DNA from: Methanolinea sp. UBA277
Lineage (GTDB): Archaea; Halobacteriota; Methanomicrobia; Methanomicrobiales; Methanospirillaceae
Reading direction: 5' to 3'
Length of the DNA: 44,844 nucleotides
NCBI GenBank assembly: GCA_002499905.1
Contig: DANP01000003.1
Span: 1-44,844, forward strand
The notes beneath the pieces were generated by a model. That model did no database searches and was not told the DNA's origin. It was given only the letters and a program-made list of their open reading frames with translations. This document shows positions 25,547-34,734 of this stretch, piece by piece. Position numbers and translations under genes: made by a program. How positions within the stretch are numbered: the stretch's first letter is position 1; each line of letters starts with the position of its first letter.

Positions 25547-26247
25547 TGCAGTGCTGGAAAGGCCCTCTCCCTTCTCCGGATGTCAGGACGATTGAAGATA
25601 TGCTGCCCGTTCTTGCAGATCCCTCCTGCAGGGCAACGGGGCCGCTCTATGTTATGTTTCGCGATCTTGCCCTCACACCGGAAGACCGCGAATGGCTGGC
25701 ATATCATCGTCTCCGCTACGATATAACCGTCATCTCACCCCGTGACCTCTGTGGTGAGCTGGCCAAGACCAAGGGCCACTACCATCCGGTCTCTCCGTCT
25801 GGTGCCCGGTATCCGGAAATCTACGAAGTGCTCCAGGGAAGCGCCCACTACCTCCTGCAGAAGAGAGACCTGTCCGATGTAATCATGGTACACGCCAGTG
25901 AAGGCGATCTCGTAATGGTCCCGCCGGGATACGGCCACGTGACCATCAATCCCGGGACAGCGGACCTGGTAATGGCAAATTTCGTTTCATCGGCCTTCAC
26001 CAGTGAATACGGTGATTACGAGCGGCTGCGGGGTGGTGCCTGCTACGAGCTGTCAGGAGGGAGGGTGGTGAAGAACCCCTCATATCCTGACCTCCCCCCG
26101 CTTCGCAGCTTCAGCGCGTCGCAGATACGGAGCCGGCTGACTCTCCCGCCCGGGGCATTATACGAACTCGTTGGAAGCGATCATCTCAACTTCCTGAATT
26201 TTCCGGAAAAAGAGGGGGGGATGTTCAGTCCGTACCGAGGAGCGTAG
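25546..26247 (+). CDS. pgiA: Glucose-6-phosphate isomerase, archaeal cupin type
   Basis: 233 residues. The cupin metal site is visible: TKGHYHPVSPSGARYPEIYE supplies two His and a Glu, and VPPGYGHVTINPG the third His. This metal-dependent family converts glucose-6-phosphate and fructose-6-phosphate in gluconeogenesis and glycogen metabolism. It follows the surface-protein gene by a TGATG overlap and is convergent with nadE, overlapping it by 23 nt at the 3' ends. Confidence 0.92.
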   Translation: MQCWKGPLPSPDVRTIEDMLPVLADPSCRATGPLYVMFRDLALTPEDREWLAYHRLRYDITVISPRDLCGELAKTKGHYHPVSPSGARYPEIYEVLQGSAHYLLQKRDLSDVIMVHASEGDLVMVPPGYGHVTINPGTADLVMANFVSSAFTSEYGDYERLRGGACYELSGGRVVKNPSYPDLPPLRSFSASQIRSRLTLPPGALYELVGSDHLNFLNFPEKEGGMFSPYRGA

Positions 26248-26986
26248 GTGCCGGGAGGCGTTTGTGTTCGCTTGCCCTGACCAGTGAGAGGACCTTTTCC
26301 TCCACAGGAGTGGTGCTCTTCCACCTGTTCCGTTCAAGTGAGCGGAGTGCGGTGTCGATCTCAGGATAGGTCAGCCCGATCTCGCGCTCATCCTGCTGAC
26401 CGGTCCAGAGTCCTGCTGAGGGCGGCTTCCTGATGATCGTTTCCGGTATACCAAGGTCCCGGGCATAGTCCCAGACCTCCGTCTTGTACAGGTGCAGGAT
26501 GGGCTGAATGTCAGCGGCATTGTCCCCGAATTTCGTGCAGTAGCCGAGGAGGTACTCGGTTCTGTTCGAGGTCCCGCAGACCAGCCTGCCGTCCCTGTTT
26601 GCAGAGTAATAGAGGACTGCCATACGGGTCCTGGCCATGAGGTTTCCGAGAAGGTAGGGGGAGGCAGTAAATCCGGGCAGTGCCCGGTAGGCATCAAGGA
26701 TCGGTTCGATGGGGATGACCCGGTGCTCCATCCCGAGCTGGCGGCAGAGCAGCCGGGCATCGGCGATGTCATCCTCCGGGGTCACCGTGGTGGGAAGCGT
26801 GAGGGCCAGTACCCGTTCCCCTCCGACAGCCCGGCAGCAGAAGGCGGCTGCCACCGCTGAATCGACCCCCCCGGATATGCCGATAACGATCTGTTCCTGG
26901 CCGCTGCTCCAGACCACGTACCTGATCATCTGTTCGATCCGGCCCATGGCACAGCCCCGATCCCCGTTCATCATACACACTCTCAC
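26225..26986 (-). CDS. nadE: NH3-dependent NAD+ synthetase
   Basis: 253 residues, without the glutaminase domain. The PP-loop is IGISGGVDSAV, followed by CGTSNRTEYLLGYCTKFGD (deamido-NAD site) and PSAGLWTGQQDE. It adenylates deamido-NAD and replaces it with ammonia to make NAD+. The GTG start at 26986 overlaps the upstream stop (GTGA); an ATG at 26974 with GAGAG upstream is an alternative. Last gene of a minus-strand operon with the potassium channel and a tRNA thiolase. Confidence 0.94.
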   Translation of the reverse strand: MRVCMMNGDRGCAMGRIEQMIRYVVWSSGQEQIVIGISGGVDSAVAAAFCCRAVGGERVLALTLPTTVTPEDDIADARLLCRQLGMEHRVIPIEPILDAYRALPGFTASPYLLGNLMARTRMAVLYYSANRDGRLVCGTSNRTEYLLGYCTKFGDNAADIQPILHLYKTEVWDYARDLGIPETIIRKPPSAGLWTGQQDEREIGLTYPEIDTALRSLERNRWKSTTPVEEKVLSLVRASEHKRLPAPTLLGTD

Positions 26987-28692
26987 AGGATGTCGATTAA
27001 TCTTTTGAGATCAGCAGGATACCCGATCGCGATCAGGGAGTCACCGTCAATGAGAGGTTCATCGTTCCCAGGGCTGACCACCGAGCGTAATGTCCCTTCG
27101 ATTCCCACAATCCGCACGCCGGATTTCTGCTCGACCCAGCCGGCCGTGCGGGAGATGCTCGTCTTCACCTTCTTTCGCACCACGTTCTGGCCATTCGGGA
27201 GGTTCAGGATGACATATACGATATCCGAGAGAACCATTCCCCCGATAACCTGGCCGCCGATGGAAGGAAGGAGAGCGACGTAATCGGCACCTGCACGGTA
27301 GAGTTTGGTCACCGATTCCGGTTCATTGGCCCTCGCCAGGATGCGGAGATCAGGGTTGAGGTCACGGGCGATCAGGGTAGTGAAGATATTGAGGGCGTCA
27401 TCATTGAGCGCGATAATGAAGAATTTCGCCTCTTCGATGTGCGCTTCGCGGAGGCTCGCCTCATCCTCGGCATTCCCCACCACCTGGGTGATATCATGCT
27501 TCTTCTGATCGATGGCCACACATTCGATGCCCAGGTTTGTCAGCTCATGGTAGGCCGAGAGGCCCACGTCCCCGAATCCACCGATAATGGCGAGTTCTTT
27601 CTGGTCACCCCGGGGCATGAACTCAGTCCTGACCAGGTGTTCGATGCGGTCGACCTGCCCGATCAGGAACAGCATGGTACTCGCATCAAGGATCTCCTCC
27701 CCCGTCGGATACAGCCGGAAATGCCCTCCCCGCGAGATCATCAGGGTGGAAAAACCGTAGGTCCCGGGAAGATCCAGGTCGCGGAGGTGCTTACCTGCCG
27801 CACGTGAGCCCCTTATGATCGGGATGTTGATGATCCGGAGCTTGGTTGCAGCATCGGGGGGAAGTTCGCCCGGAAACCGGTCCATCAGGGTTTCTTCAAC
27901 GATGGTATCGATGTGCGTGGTGAGTGCAGCATGCCGGGCGAGGATCTGTCCGGTGACGTGTTTTGCCGAGAGCACGTAATCTGCTCCGGCATACCGGAGA
28001 TAGCGGTCATAGGAGAGCTTGTCGACCACGGCGATGATCCTGCCCGATGCCGATGCACGTATCCCGAGGATGATTGCCGCCGATGTCCGTTCATCTTCGC
28101 AGAGGATGGTGGTATGGGCGTTCCTGACACCGGCATCATACCAGAGCGAAGGCTCGCTGTAGTCCCCGCAAATGACATACGCCGCTGTCCCGATCTCCTC
28201 TGCAGCCCTGCGGGCAGTCGCCGGTTCAGCCACCACAATGAGGAGCGGAAGGCGCGATACCGAGAGGCACTCGATGAGCGACTGCGTCAGTTCGCCGTAG
28301 CCCACGATGATTACATGCCCGGTGAGCGCGTGCGGCGGCTTCCGGGGAGGCGCCCGCTGGAAGAGGGAGCTCAGGTACGGCACGAGGAGCAGGGGGATGA
28401 TCATGAAGATGAGAATGACCCCGGTGATCAGCATCACGATGGTGATAAGAATGGTGATCTCATTTTCAAAGGGAAGGAGCTCCCCGTATCCAAGGGTGGT
28501 AACCGTCTCAAGAACAAAGAGGAGGGACGTCGGCCAACTGATGGATTTTTTTTCGAGAATGGGGTAGGCATAGTGAAAGATCGCGGTATAGGCGACGATC
28601 TGGGCAGTGAAGAGGAGAAAATAGGTGACGATCTTCACCCGCCGGGAGGCGTGGAAGAACCGCCAGAACAGCCCGCTCCTAGCAGTGATCAT
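26983..28692 (-). CDS. Potassium channel protein with two RCK (TrkA-N) domains
   Basis: 569 residues from the ATG at 28692; earlier in-frame codons belong to the upstream gene. Two membrane helices (about 12-35 and 70-100) flank the selectivity filter TTLGYGE, where TxGYG defines a K+ channel. Two cytoplasmic RCK units follow, each with a nucleotide-binding TrkA-N (VIIVGYGELTQS and AIIGGFGDVGLSAY) and a TrkA-C part (GTYGFSTLMISRGG; the second at the C-terminus). The first dinucleotide motif is degenerate (GYGELT), the second is intact. Gene overlaps on both sides indicate an operon with nadE and the thiolase. Confidence 0.92.
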   Translation of the reverse strand: MITARSGLFWRFFHASRRVKIVTYFLLFTAQIVAYTAIFHYAYPILEKKSISWPTSLLFVLETVTTLGYGELLPFENEITILITIVMLITGVILIFMIIPLLLVPYLSSLFQRAPPRKPPHALTGHVIIVGYGELTQSLIECLSVSRLPLLIVVAEPATARRAAEEIGTAAYVICGDYSEPSLWYDAGVRNAHTTILCEDERTSAAIILGIRASASGRIIAVVDKLSYDRYLRYAGADYVLSAKHVTGQILARHAALTTHIDTIVEETLMDRFPGELPPDAATKLRIINIPIIRGSRAAGKHLRDLDLPGTYGFSTLMISRGGHFRLYPTGEEILDASTMLFLIGQVDRIEHLVRTEFMPRGDQKELAIIGGFGDVGLSAYHELTNLGIECVAIDQKKHDITQVVGNAEDEASLREAHIEEAKFFIIALNDDALNIFTTLIARDLNPDLRILARANEPESVTKLYRAGADYVALLPSIGGQVIGGMVLSDIVYVILNLPNGQNVVRKKVKTSISRTAGWVEQKSGVRIVGIEGTLRSVVSPGNDEPLIDGDSLIAIGYPADLKRLIDIL

Positions 28693-29584
28693 GTAGCACC
28701 TCCGAGAGCATCCGGCATGACCTGCATTCACGGATGAATGGCTCACCGCAGGTGTCGCAGATACCGGCTGCGAACGTTTCAACGACCCCTCTGCCTGATA
28801 GCCGCTCACCCAGGTTGACCAGCGAGTAGCGGGTTGCCGGGTGACGCCAGGCATAGTCATTCAGGATGTTCCTGACATCAGCCCGGAGTGCATTGTAGGA
28901 GTACGGGCACCGTCCGATCTCGAATCCTTCAACGTGAAGGAGTGCATAGAGCGCCACCTCCCGCTCCGGGACGTACATGAACGGTTTGATCCGCGGAACC
29001 AGACCTTCTGCAACTCCCGCTGGCCTGAGCAGCCGTTCGGCATCGCCGCGCAGGACGTTCATCAGCACGCTCTGGGCTTCGTCATCGAGGTTGAACCCGA
29101 GGGCGAGCCGGGTAACGCCCTGCTGTTTTGCAATCCTGTTCAGGAGCTGCCTCCTCAGCACCCCACAGAACGAGCAGGAGAGGCGGTCACCCTTCTTCCT
29201 GACGATCTCATCCACGGTGATCCCGAAGTGCTCCGCAAACGAGGCTGAGATATGCTCCACCCCGAGGTCTTCTGCAATACGCCGGGCTGGTGCGCAATCC
29301 CGGTATCCTCCGATACCTTCATCGATGGTGAATGCAACCAGACTGACATCAAGCCGTTTCCCCAGCAGCTTCGCAAGGAAATGGAGGAGGGCACTGCTGT
29401 CCTTTCCCCCGCTCATCGCGACACCGATCCGGTCGCCCGGGGTTATCCAGCGGTGCTGCCGGATCGCACGTTTGGCCTTGGATTCAAAATCAGCCACAAA
29501 GTGCGTCCTGCAGAGGTGGAGACCGGAGTACCGCTGGAAGATGATGGCGGGACGCCGGCACTTGCTGCAGGGGAGTTCTGGCAA
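28679..29584 (-). CDS. tRNA 2-thiolation protein, TtuA/NcsA family
   Basis: 301 residues from a TTG start. The N-terminal zinc finger (CSKCRRP, then CRTH) is followed by the PP-loop ATP pyrophosphatase motif AMSGGKDSSAL, the Fe-S cysteines CSFC and GRCPYS, and a C-terminal zinc finger (CDTCGEPF, then CRSCRM). Members thiolate uridine in tRNA (U34 or U54) with a sulfur-carrier protein. First gene of the operon; it overlaps the channel gene by 14 nt and is divergent from rio2 over 45 bp of A/T-rich DNA. Confidence 0.92.
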   Translation of the reverse strand: MPELPCSKCRRPAIIFQRYSGLHLCRTHFVADFESKAKRAIRQHRWITPGDRIGVAMSGGKDSSALLHFLAKLLGKRLDVSLVAFTIDEGIGGYRDCAPARRIAEDLGVEHISASFAEHFGITVDEIVRKKGDRLSCSFCGVLRRQLLNRIAKQQGVTRLALGFNLDDEAQSVLMNVLRGDAERLLRPAGVAEGLVPRIKPFMYVPEREVALYALLHVEGFEIGRCPYSYNALRADVRNILNDYAWRHPATRYSLVNLGERLSGRGVVETFAAGICDTCGEPFIRECRSCRMLSEVLHDHC

Positions 29585-29629
29585 TAGATCAACCTTTATT
29601 TCCCTTATAGATAAAATTGTGTTGAATAT

Positions 29630-30487
29630 ATGGGAATTTCAGCCGACCATATCCGCGAGCTCCACCGGTATGAGATCCGCATCCTGATGATCCTGGAGCG
29701 CCTGATGCGGCGGTATCGATGGGTCCCGCTCGACATTCTCAGGAGGACAATCGGCCTCTCCGAATCAGAAGTGTCCTACCGGATCGGCCGCCTGATGGCG
29801 ATGGGGATGGTACGGTTCGACGCCGTCCCCTACGAAGGGTACTCCCTGGTCTTCCAGGGCTATGATGCCCTTGCCCTCATCTCCCTCACCAAAAAGGGAA
29901 CAGTCAGGGCGCTCGGCGCCCTCATCGGGGAGGGGAAAGAGGCCGTGGTGTATGAGGGGCTCGGCCTCTCCGAGCTCGCCCTGAAATTCCACCATGTCGG
30001 GCAGCGGTCCTTCCATTCAGCCCGGGTAACCCGGGACTATATGCCTGAGGAGGGGCACTGTCCCTGGATCTTCGCCTCCCGACTCTCGGCTGAACGCGAA
30101 TATGAAGCGCTGAGCACACTCCACCCTTCGGTCAGGGTCCCGCTCCCGGTAGATATCAACCGCCATACCGTGGTGATGGAGTACATTCCGGGAGCTACCC
30201 TCAACCGGTGCATGCTTGAATCTCCCCGCGAGGTCCTCTCCGATATTCTCGAAAATGTCCGGCTCGCTTACGGGAAAGGGATCATCCATGCCGATCTCTC
30301 CGAGTTCAACGTGATGCATGACGGCTCCCGGATCTATCTCATCGACTGGCCGCAGTGGGTCGGCACCGACCACCCCAATGCGGCAGAACTCCTGGTGCGG
30401 GACCTCGGAAATATTACCCGCTACTTTACCCGGAGGTATGGTATCGAGGTCCCGGCTGACGAGGTCCTGGGCGAGGTTACCGGATGA
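29630..30487 (+). CDS. Rio2-type serine protein kinase
   Basis: 285 residues. An N-terminal winged helix specific to Rio2 (about 8-80, RYRWVPLDILRRTIGLSESE) precedes the RIO kinase domain: ATP loop GEGKEAVVYEG, catalytic HADLSEFNVM and metal-binding LIDWPQWVG. Rio2 is an ATPase/kinase for maturation of the small ribosomal subunit. It overlaps the DUF460 gene by ATGA, an operon link to another ancient nucleic-acid-related family. Confidence 0.95.
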   Translation: MGISADHIRELHRYEIRILMILERLMRRYRWVPLDILRRTIGLSESEVSYRIGRLMAMGMVRFDAVPYEGYSLVFQGYDALALISLTKKGTVRALGALIGEGKEAVVYEGLGLSELALKFHHVGQRSFHSARVTRDYMPEEGHCPWIFASRLSAEREYEALSTLHPSVRVPLPVDINRHTVVMEYIPGATLNRCMLESPREVLSDILENVRLAYGKGIIHADLSEFNVMHDGSRIYLIDWPQWVGTDHPNAAELLVRDLGNITRYFTRRYGIEVPADEVLGEVTG

Positions 30488-32436
30488 GGGTATATGGCAT
30501 CGATATAATCAAAGGCTCGGTGCGGTCCCGTTCACGCCGCCCGATGTATGCCCTGGTAAAGGTGGAGGACGGCGAGATCGTATCGGAGTCCGAGGTGACG
30601 GGTTTTCGCCTCTTCCGGATCCTCAATGAAGAACGGCCGGATATCCTCGCCGTTGACAGCCTCCAGGAGATCGCCGTCGACCAGCATGATCTGTACTCCT
30701 TCCTGCAGGCACTGCCGCCCGCAGTAAAACTGGTCCAGGTAACCGGCGGGGAGCGCAAGGAGACCCTCGGGAAGGTGGCCAGCCGGTTCAACATCAGTTT
30801 TGACCGGTTCAACCCCTATGACGAAGCGCGGACCATTGCCCGGGTGGCATCGCTGGGGACGGGTGCAGAGGTGCTGGCCTTTGAGAATACCAGCGAGATC
30901 GTGGTGAGCCGGCACCGGTCACCGGGGAAGGGAGGATGGAGCCAGAACCGGTATGTCAGGAAGATCCACGGGGCGGTGCAGCAGAAAGCACGCGAGATCG
31001 AGATGGCCCTCGTTGCTGCGGGTCTGCGGTACCAGAAGAAGGAGACCCGGGCCTTTGGTGGGAACAGCCGGGTCTCATTCGAAGTCTATGCCCCCCGCGA
31101 CCAGGTCCCGGTCAGCACCTACCGGGGTGCAGATGTCCAGGTTCGTATCAGCGGCAAACGGCTTGAGCGGATCAAGTTCCGCCCGCTGTCCGGGAAACCG
31201 CGGTACCTGATCGTAGGAATCGACCCCGGGACGACAACGGCAATTGCAGCACTCGACCTTGACGGTAACCTCCAGTACCTGGCGAGTTCCCGCCAGATGG
31301 CCATGTCCGATGTAATCGAGGCCATTTATAACGTGGGAAGACCCCTGATCATCGCCTCCGATGTCCATGAGATGCCGTTCTCCGTGGAGAAGATCCGTCG
31401 GGCCTTCAACGGGATTGCCTACTCCCCCCGCCAGGACATGAGCGTGGAGACCAAGCTCGAGATGACCTCATCCTTCCCCTACCAGAACGATCACGAACGG
31501 GACGCCCTGGCCGCGGCTCTCGACGCCTTCCGGAGTCACCGGAACAAGTTCCAGAACCTCCTGCGGCGAGTACCGCCCGGTTTTGATCTTGATGAGGTGC
31601 GGGCAGGAATCGTCCGGGGACAGTCCCTTGAGCAGGTTCTTGCCGACCTGCGGGGCAGGGAGAAACCCCGTGAGGTCGAGGCCCCGAAGGTTGAGATCGA
31701 TGCAAAACGGGACGAACGGATCAGGATCCTCGACGGAACTCTAAAGAGGCTGAAAGAGGTGGTCCGGGAACTGCAGGAGGAGGTCCGGAAGAAGGATCAC
31801 GAGGTCATCCGCCTCCAGTCCCGGATGAAACGGATCCGGTCACGGGAAGACCAGAAGATACGGAAAGATGCTGAGATCGCCAAACGGGAGGCGATCATCG
31901 CCAGCCTTAAAAAAAGGCTCAGGAGGGAGGAGCGGACAACCCAGAAACTCCGGAAACGGATTGAGAAGATCAGGGTCCTTGAAGAGGTTCCGGTTGATGA
32001 AAAGATGATTCCGGTCAGGATCCTCTCTACCCTGACCCGGGAAGGGGTAAAGACGCTGTCCGATGAACTCGGGGTTCGTGAAGGGGACATCCTCTACGTG
32101 CCGAGGATCGATGTCTGGGGGAAGAGCGCCGCCCGGGATCTTGCCCAGACCAGCATCGATGCCCTGGTGGTCAGGACCCCGGAATCCACCCGGATCGATC
32201 CCCAGCTCGTGGCCATATTCCGGGAATCGGACGTCCCGCTGGTAAGCTCCGAATCGGCCGGAGTGGTCATGAAAGGGAACATGGCCTATGCTGATCGGGA
32301 CCGTCTTGATGAAGCGATCCGGTCCTGGGAGGAAGGACAGAAGGTGTATGAGCGGGAAAAGAAGGAGCAGCTCCTGGTAGACATCTTCCAGGAGTACCGC
32401 ACCGAACGGGGCAAGGAGATGAAGAAAGGTGGATGA
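30484..32436 (+). CDS. DUF460 / COG2433 protein, RNase H-fold with coiled coil
   Basis: 650 residues. The centre has an RNase H-like domain: IVGIDPGTTTAIAALDLDG (about 242-260, first acidic residue), and SVETKLEMTSSFPYQNDHER-DALAAAL with late acidic residues as in RuvC/YqgF folds. An N-terminal duplicated-looking domain starts with MRVYGIDIIKG. From about 415 to 505 lies a charged coiled coil, and the C-terminal domain (about 510-620) is alpha/beta. Universal in Euryarchaeota but uncharacterised; nuclease activity is inferred only. Overlaps with rio2 and thiL. Confidence 0.9.
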   Translation: MRVYGIDIIKGSVRSRSRRPMYALVKVEDGEIVSESEVTGFRLFRILNEERPDILAVDSLQEIAVDQHDLYSFLQALPPAVKLVQVTGGERKETLGKVASRFNISFDRFNPYDEARTIARVASLGTGAEVLAFENTSEIVVSRHRSPGKGGWSQNRYVRKIHGAVQQKAREIEMALVAAGLRYQKKETRAFGGNSRVSFEVYAPRDQVPVSTYRGADVQVRISGKRLERIKFRPLSGKPRYLIVGIDPGTTTAIAALDLDGNLQYLASSRQMAMSDVIEAIYNVGRPLIIASDVHEMPFSVEKIRRAFNGIAYSPRQDMSVETKLEMTSSFPYQNDHERDALAAALDAFRSHRNKFQNLLRRVPPGFDLDEVRAGIVRGQSLEQVLADLRGREKPREVEAPKVEIDAKRDERIRILDGTLKRLKEVVRELQEEVRKKDHEVIRLQSRMKRIRSREDQKIRKDAEIAKREAIIASLKKRLRREERTTQKLRKRIEKIRVLEEVPVDEKMIPVRILSTLTREGVKTLSDELGVREGDILYVPRIDVWGKSAARDLAQTSIDALVVRTPESTRIDPQLVAIFRESDVPLVSSESAGVVMKGNMAYADRDRLDEAIRSWEEGQKVYEREKKEQLLVDIFQEYRTERGKEMKKGG

Positions 32437-33295
32437 ACGGGAGCTGAAGAAGCTGGTGAGGGAGGTGATCGGAACAGAGTATACTCTCGATGACTGCGCC
32501 GTTGTTGCCTGCGGAGGGGGAATCCTGGTTGCCACAACCGACATGCTGCACGAAGAGACCGATTTTCCCGTCGGAATGACTGACTGGCAGATCGGGTGGA
32601 TGAGTGCCGCTGTTACGCTGAGCGATATCGCGGCGATGGGTGCACATCCGGCCATCCTCCTCCTCGCGGTCGGTCTCGACCGGAGCGGCCGGTTGCGGGA
32701 GATTCTTGAGGGGGCGAAAGCCTGCTGTACAGCCTGTGGAGCAGTCCTTGCCGGTGGCGACCTTGATTCCCACCGTGAGCTGACCATCGTGAGTTCCGGA
32801 ATCGGGTTCTCTGACAGAGAGACCCTGGTCCGGAGATCTGGGGCCAGGCCTGGAAATCTTATTGGTGTTACCGGAACCCCTGGCCGGGCACAGGCTGCAC
32901 TGGACGGGTACCGGCAGTATGAACGTTTCCTGTTTGAACCGATGCCAAGGATGGCGGAGGGGCGGACGCTGGCGCAGGCCGGTGCTACGGCCATGATGGA
33001 CATCAGCGACGGGCTGGTCGCCTCCCTGTACGACATGCTCGATGCAAATGAGTGCGGTTTTTCCATCGATTCATCGCTACTGCCGCTCATCGAAGGGATC
33101 GATCCTGTCAGGAACAGAGAGTATTCGCTGTTTGGGGGTGGTGATTTCGAGCTGCTGTTCACCTGTCCGCCCCTAATCCTTCCCCTGGCGGGGATCGATG
33201 TGCACGTGATTGGATCGGTCATTAAGGAGCATACGGTCCTTGTCGATGGGGATGTCGCACCGGACCGCGGTTACCTGCACCAGTGGATTGTATAA
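32429..33295 (+). CDS. thiL: Thiamine-monophosphate kinase (ThiL-like)
   Basis: 288 residues from a GTG that overlaps the DUF460 stop by 8 nt. The AIR-synthase-like fold is shown by DDCAVVACGGGILVATTDM, SAAVTLSDIAAMGAHPAILL, VLAGGDL and AMMDISDGLVASLYDM, and GGGDFELLFTCP. It phosphorylates thiamine monophosphate to thiamine diphosphate. The N-terminus is a little shorter than in bacteria. The HypE/SelD relatives have other hallmarks that are absent here. Confidence 0.88.
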   Translation: MDERELKKLVREVIGTEYTLDDCAVVACGGGILVATTDMLHEETDFPVGMTDWQIGWMSAAVTLSDIAAMGAHPAILLLAVGLDRSGRLREILEGAKACCTACGAVLAGGDLDSHRELTIVSSGIGFSDRETLVRRSGARPGNLIGVTGTPGRAQAALDGYRQYERFLFEPMPRMAEGRTLAQAGATAMMDISDGLVASLYDMLDANECGFSIDSSLLPLIEGIDPVRNREYSLFGGGDFELLFTCPPLILPLAGIDVHVIGSVIKEHTVLVDGDVAPDRGYLHQWIV

Positions 33296-33387
33296 ACCAA
33301 ACCCGGAAGTTCAATCCCCGAACCGGGAAGGTGAGAAAGTTTTTATCCCTGCGACAACGATCTGTAAAGTGCGAAAGGAGGAACAAT

Positions 33388-33753
33388 ATGAGTCTACGGC
33401 GCAGCATTCTTCTCACCGCAGTCCTGCTGGCCCTGCTGGTTTCGGCCATCGGCCCGGTATCTGCGTATGATATAAAGGTCAACCCGGTATCGACCGGCCC
33501 CATCCTCTCCGATGGTTTCATGTCACGGCTGTCATCCTATCAGAGCAGCACGCAGTCCGATATCCTGAATCTCGTAAAATCAAGCGGTATCACCTACACT
33601 GGCAGCGGATCTCAGGGATCGGTCAGTGCCTATAGTGATGTTTTCGCGCAGGACCAGACCACGCTGCTGAGATTTTCGGAGTCAGTAACTGTGAATGGTC
33701 TCATCACGAATTTCCATTATTCGGCTCACTTCGACTCCGGGTTCCTTCGTTAA
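33388..33753 (+). CDS. Small secreted protein, distant short relative of the tandem paralogues
   Basis: 121 residues from the ATG at 33388, which has AGGAGG (33376-33381) exactly 6 nt upstream, as in the tandem array. Signal peptide: SLRRSILLTAVLLALLVSA ending in SAY. The mature protein is Ser/Thr rich. Its end, GSVSAYSDVF, then FSESVTVNGLITNFHYSAHF and DSGF, parallels FASAYMDVLI, then FSEETTADGAITLFDK and MHYESG of the 37-45 kb family. Homology is inferred by eye. No stem-loop leader like that of the array is present; a TTTTTATCC element lies about 45 nt upstream. Confidence 0.75.
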   Translation: MSLRRSILLTAVLLALLVSAIGPVSAYDIKVNPVSTGPILSDGFMSRLSSYQSSTQSDILNLVKSSGITYTGSGSQGSVSAYSDVFAQDQTTLLRFSESVTVNGLITNFHYSAHFDSGFLR

Positions 33754-33758
33754 ATCCC

Positions 33759-33773
33759 TCTTTCCTATTTTTA
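33759..33773 (+). terminator. T-rich stretch after the small secreted gene
   Basis: Pyrimidine-rich run with TTTCC and ATTTTTATT just after the TAA at 33751-33753; probable termination zone, no strong stem. Confidence 0.4.
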
Positions 33774-33924
33774 TTGCCCTGGAGTTGTGTCAGACATCGA
33801 ACTCATCATATCGCAGGCAATTACGTTAATGCCCCCCTCCCTGACCCTGAAACCGCAAAAGGGGCGGATAAACTATTTATACTATGAATTGTTAAATCCT
33901 TCTTGGAAATATCAAGGTGGCGAA

Positions 33925-34734
33925 ATGAAGACCAGAACATTCACTATTCTACTTGCTGTCACCGTACTCGTGATGGCAATGGTTGGTGCAGGGAGTGCTG
34001 CACGCCCTGTTCCGCCAAGCAATGAAACTGCAAATCTCTACGTGGAGATTTCGGCGACCGCTATCGGGTCCCTCACGTCTCATACCGATCTCGTCTTTTC
34101 CCAGGGGAACGGGAACCTCGCTGACAACCCGCCTCTGGGGCCGGGAGAAGGAGTGGCGACCATCGGATACTTCGAGGATACCTATGCGACCAGCGGGTCC
34201 ATCCAGTATAACAAAAACGTCTATGTAGATACCAGTGCCCAGACCCAGCCCTCCAACAACCTCGAAACCGAGCGGAGCATCGACTACACCAACGAGGGAG
34301 ACGGGGACGGCGTCGGCCGGATGTACTCTACAGAAGCGGTGATGATCGATGAAGCTGCCACAGCTACAACCGGTGAATCCGGATGCTGCCCGTGGGGAAC
34401 CAGTGAGACGGATGTCCTTCCGGCCACGAACGTCCGGGTGATCACTGGTAGTGAAGTCGACCTGAAGGAAGGCTCGGTTGATTCCGAGAGCTCAGCCCGT
34501 ACGGTATCCGACAACGTCGATGAGGGTGTAGCTGTCGAATACTCGGTCGATGTCAGTGGTAGCGGCCAGACCGGCAACGACACCGCTGTCGGAGAAGCGA
34601 CCGTCTACGTCGATGCAGTCATCCAGGAGGGTGCCGGCAACGCGACCAACAAGACGACCGATATGAGCTACGAGGAGTCGGTAACCGTCGACGGTCTCGT
34701 TGAGATCGCGATGCGAACCGGATATTCATCCTGA
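33925..34734 (+). CDS. Secreted acidic protein, distant relative of the tandem paralogues
   Basis: 269 residues from the ATG at 33925 (GGTGG 4 nt upstream; TATA-like CTATTTATACT about 50 nt upstream). Signal peptide KTRTFTILLAVTVLVMAMVG to GSAA. The mature chain is very acidic and rich in Ser, Thr and Gly. The order of short motifs matches the tandem family: YFEDTYATSGSIQYNKNVYV, a central Cys pair (GCCPWG), NVRVITGSEVDLKEG, ATVYVDAVIQEG and the end SYEESVTVDGLVEIAM. It may be a diverged member with the same fold. No membrane anchor. Function unknown. Confidence 0.75.
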   Translation: MKTRTFTILLAVTVLVMAMVGAGSAARPVPPSNETANLYVEISATAIGSLTSHTDLVFSQGNGNLADNPPLGPGEGVATIGYFEDTYATSGSIQYNKNVYVDTSAQTQPSNNLETERSIDYTNEGDGDGVGRMYSTEAVMIDEAATATTGESGCCPWGTSETDVLPATNVRVITGSEVDLKEGSVDSESSARTVSDNVDEGVAVEYSVDVSGSGQTGNDTAVGEATVYVDAVIQEGAGNATNKTTDMSYEESVTVDGLVEIAMRTGYSS

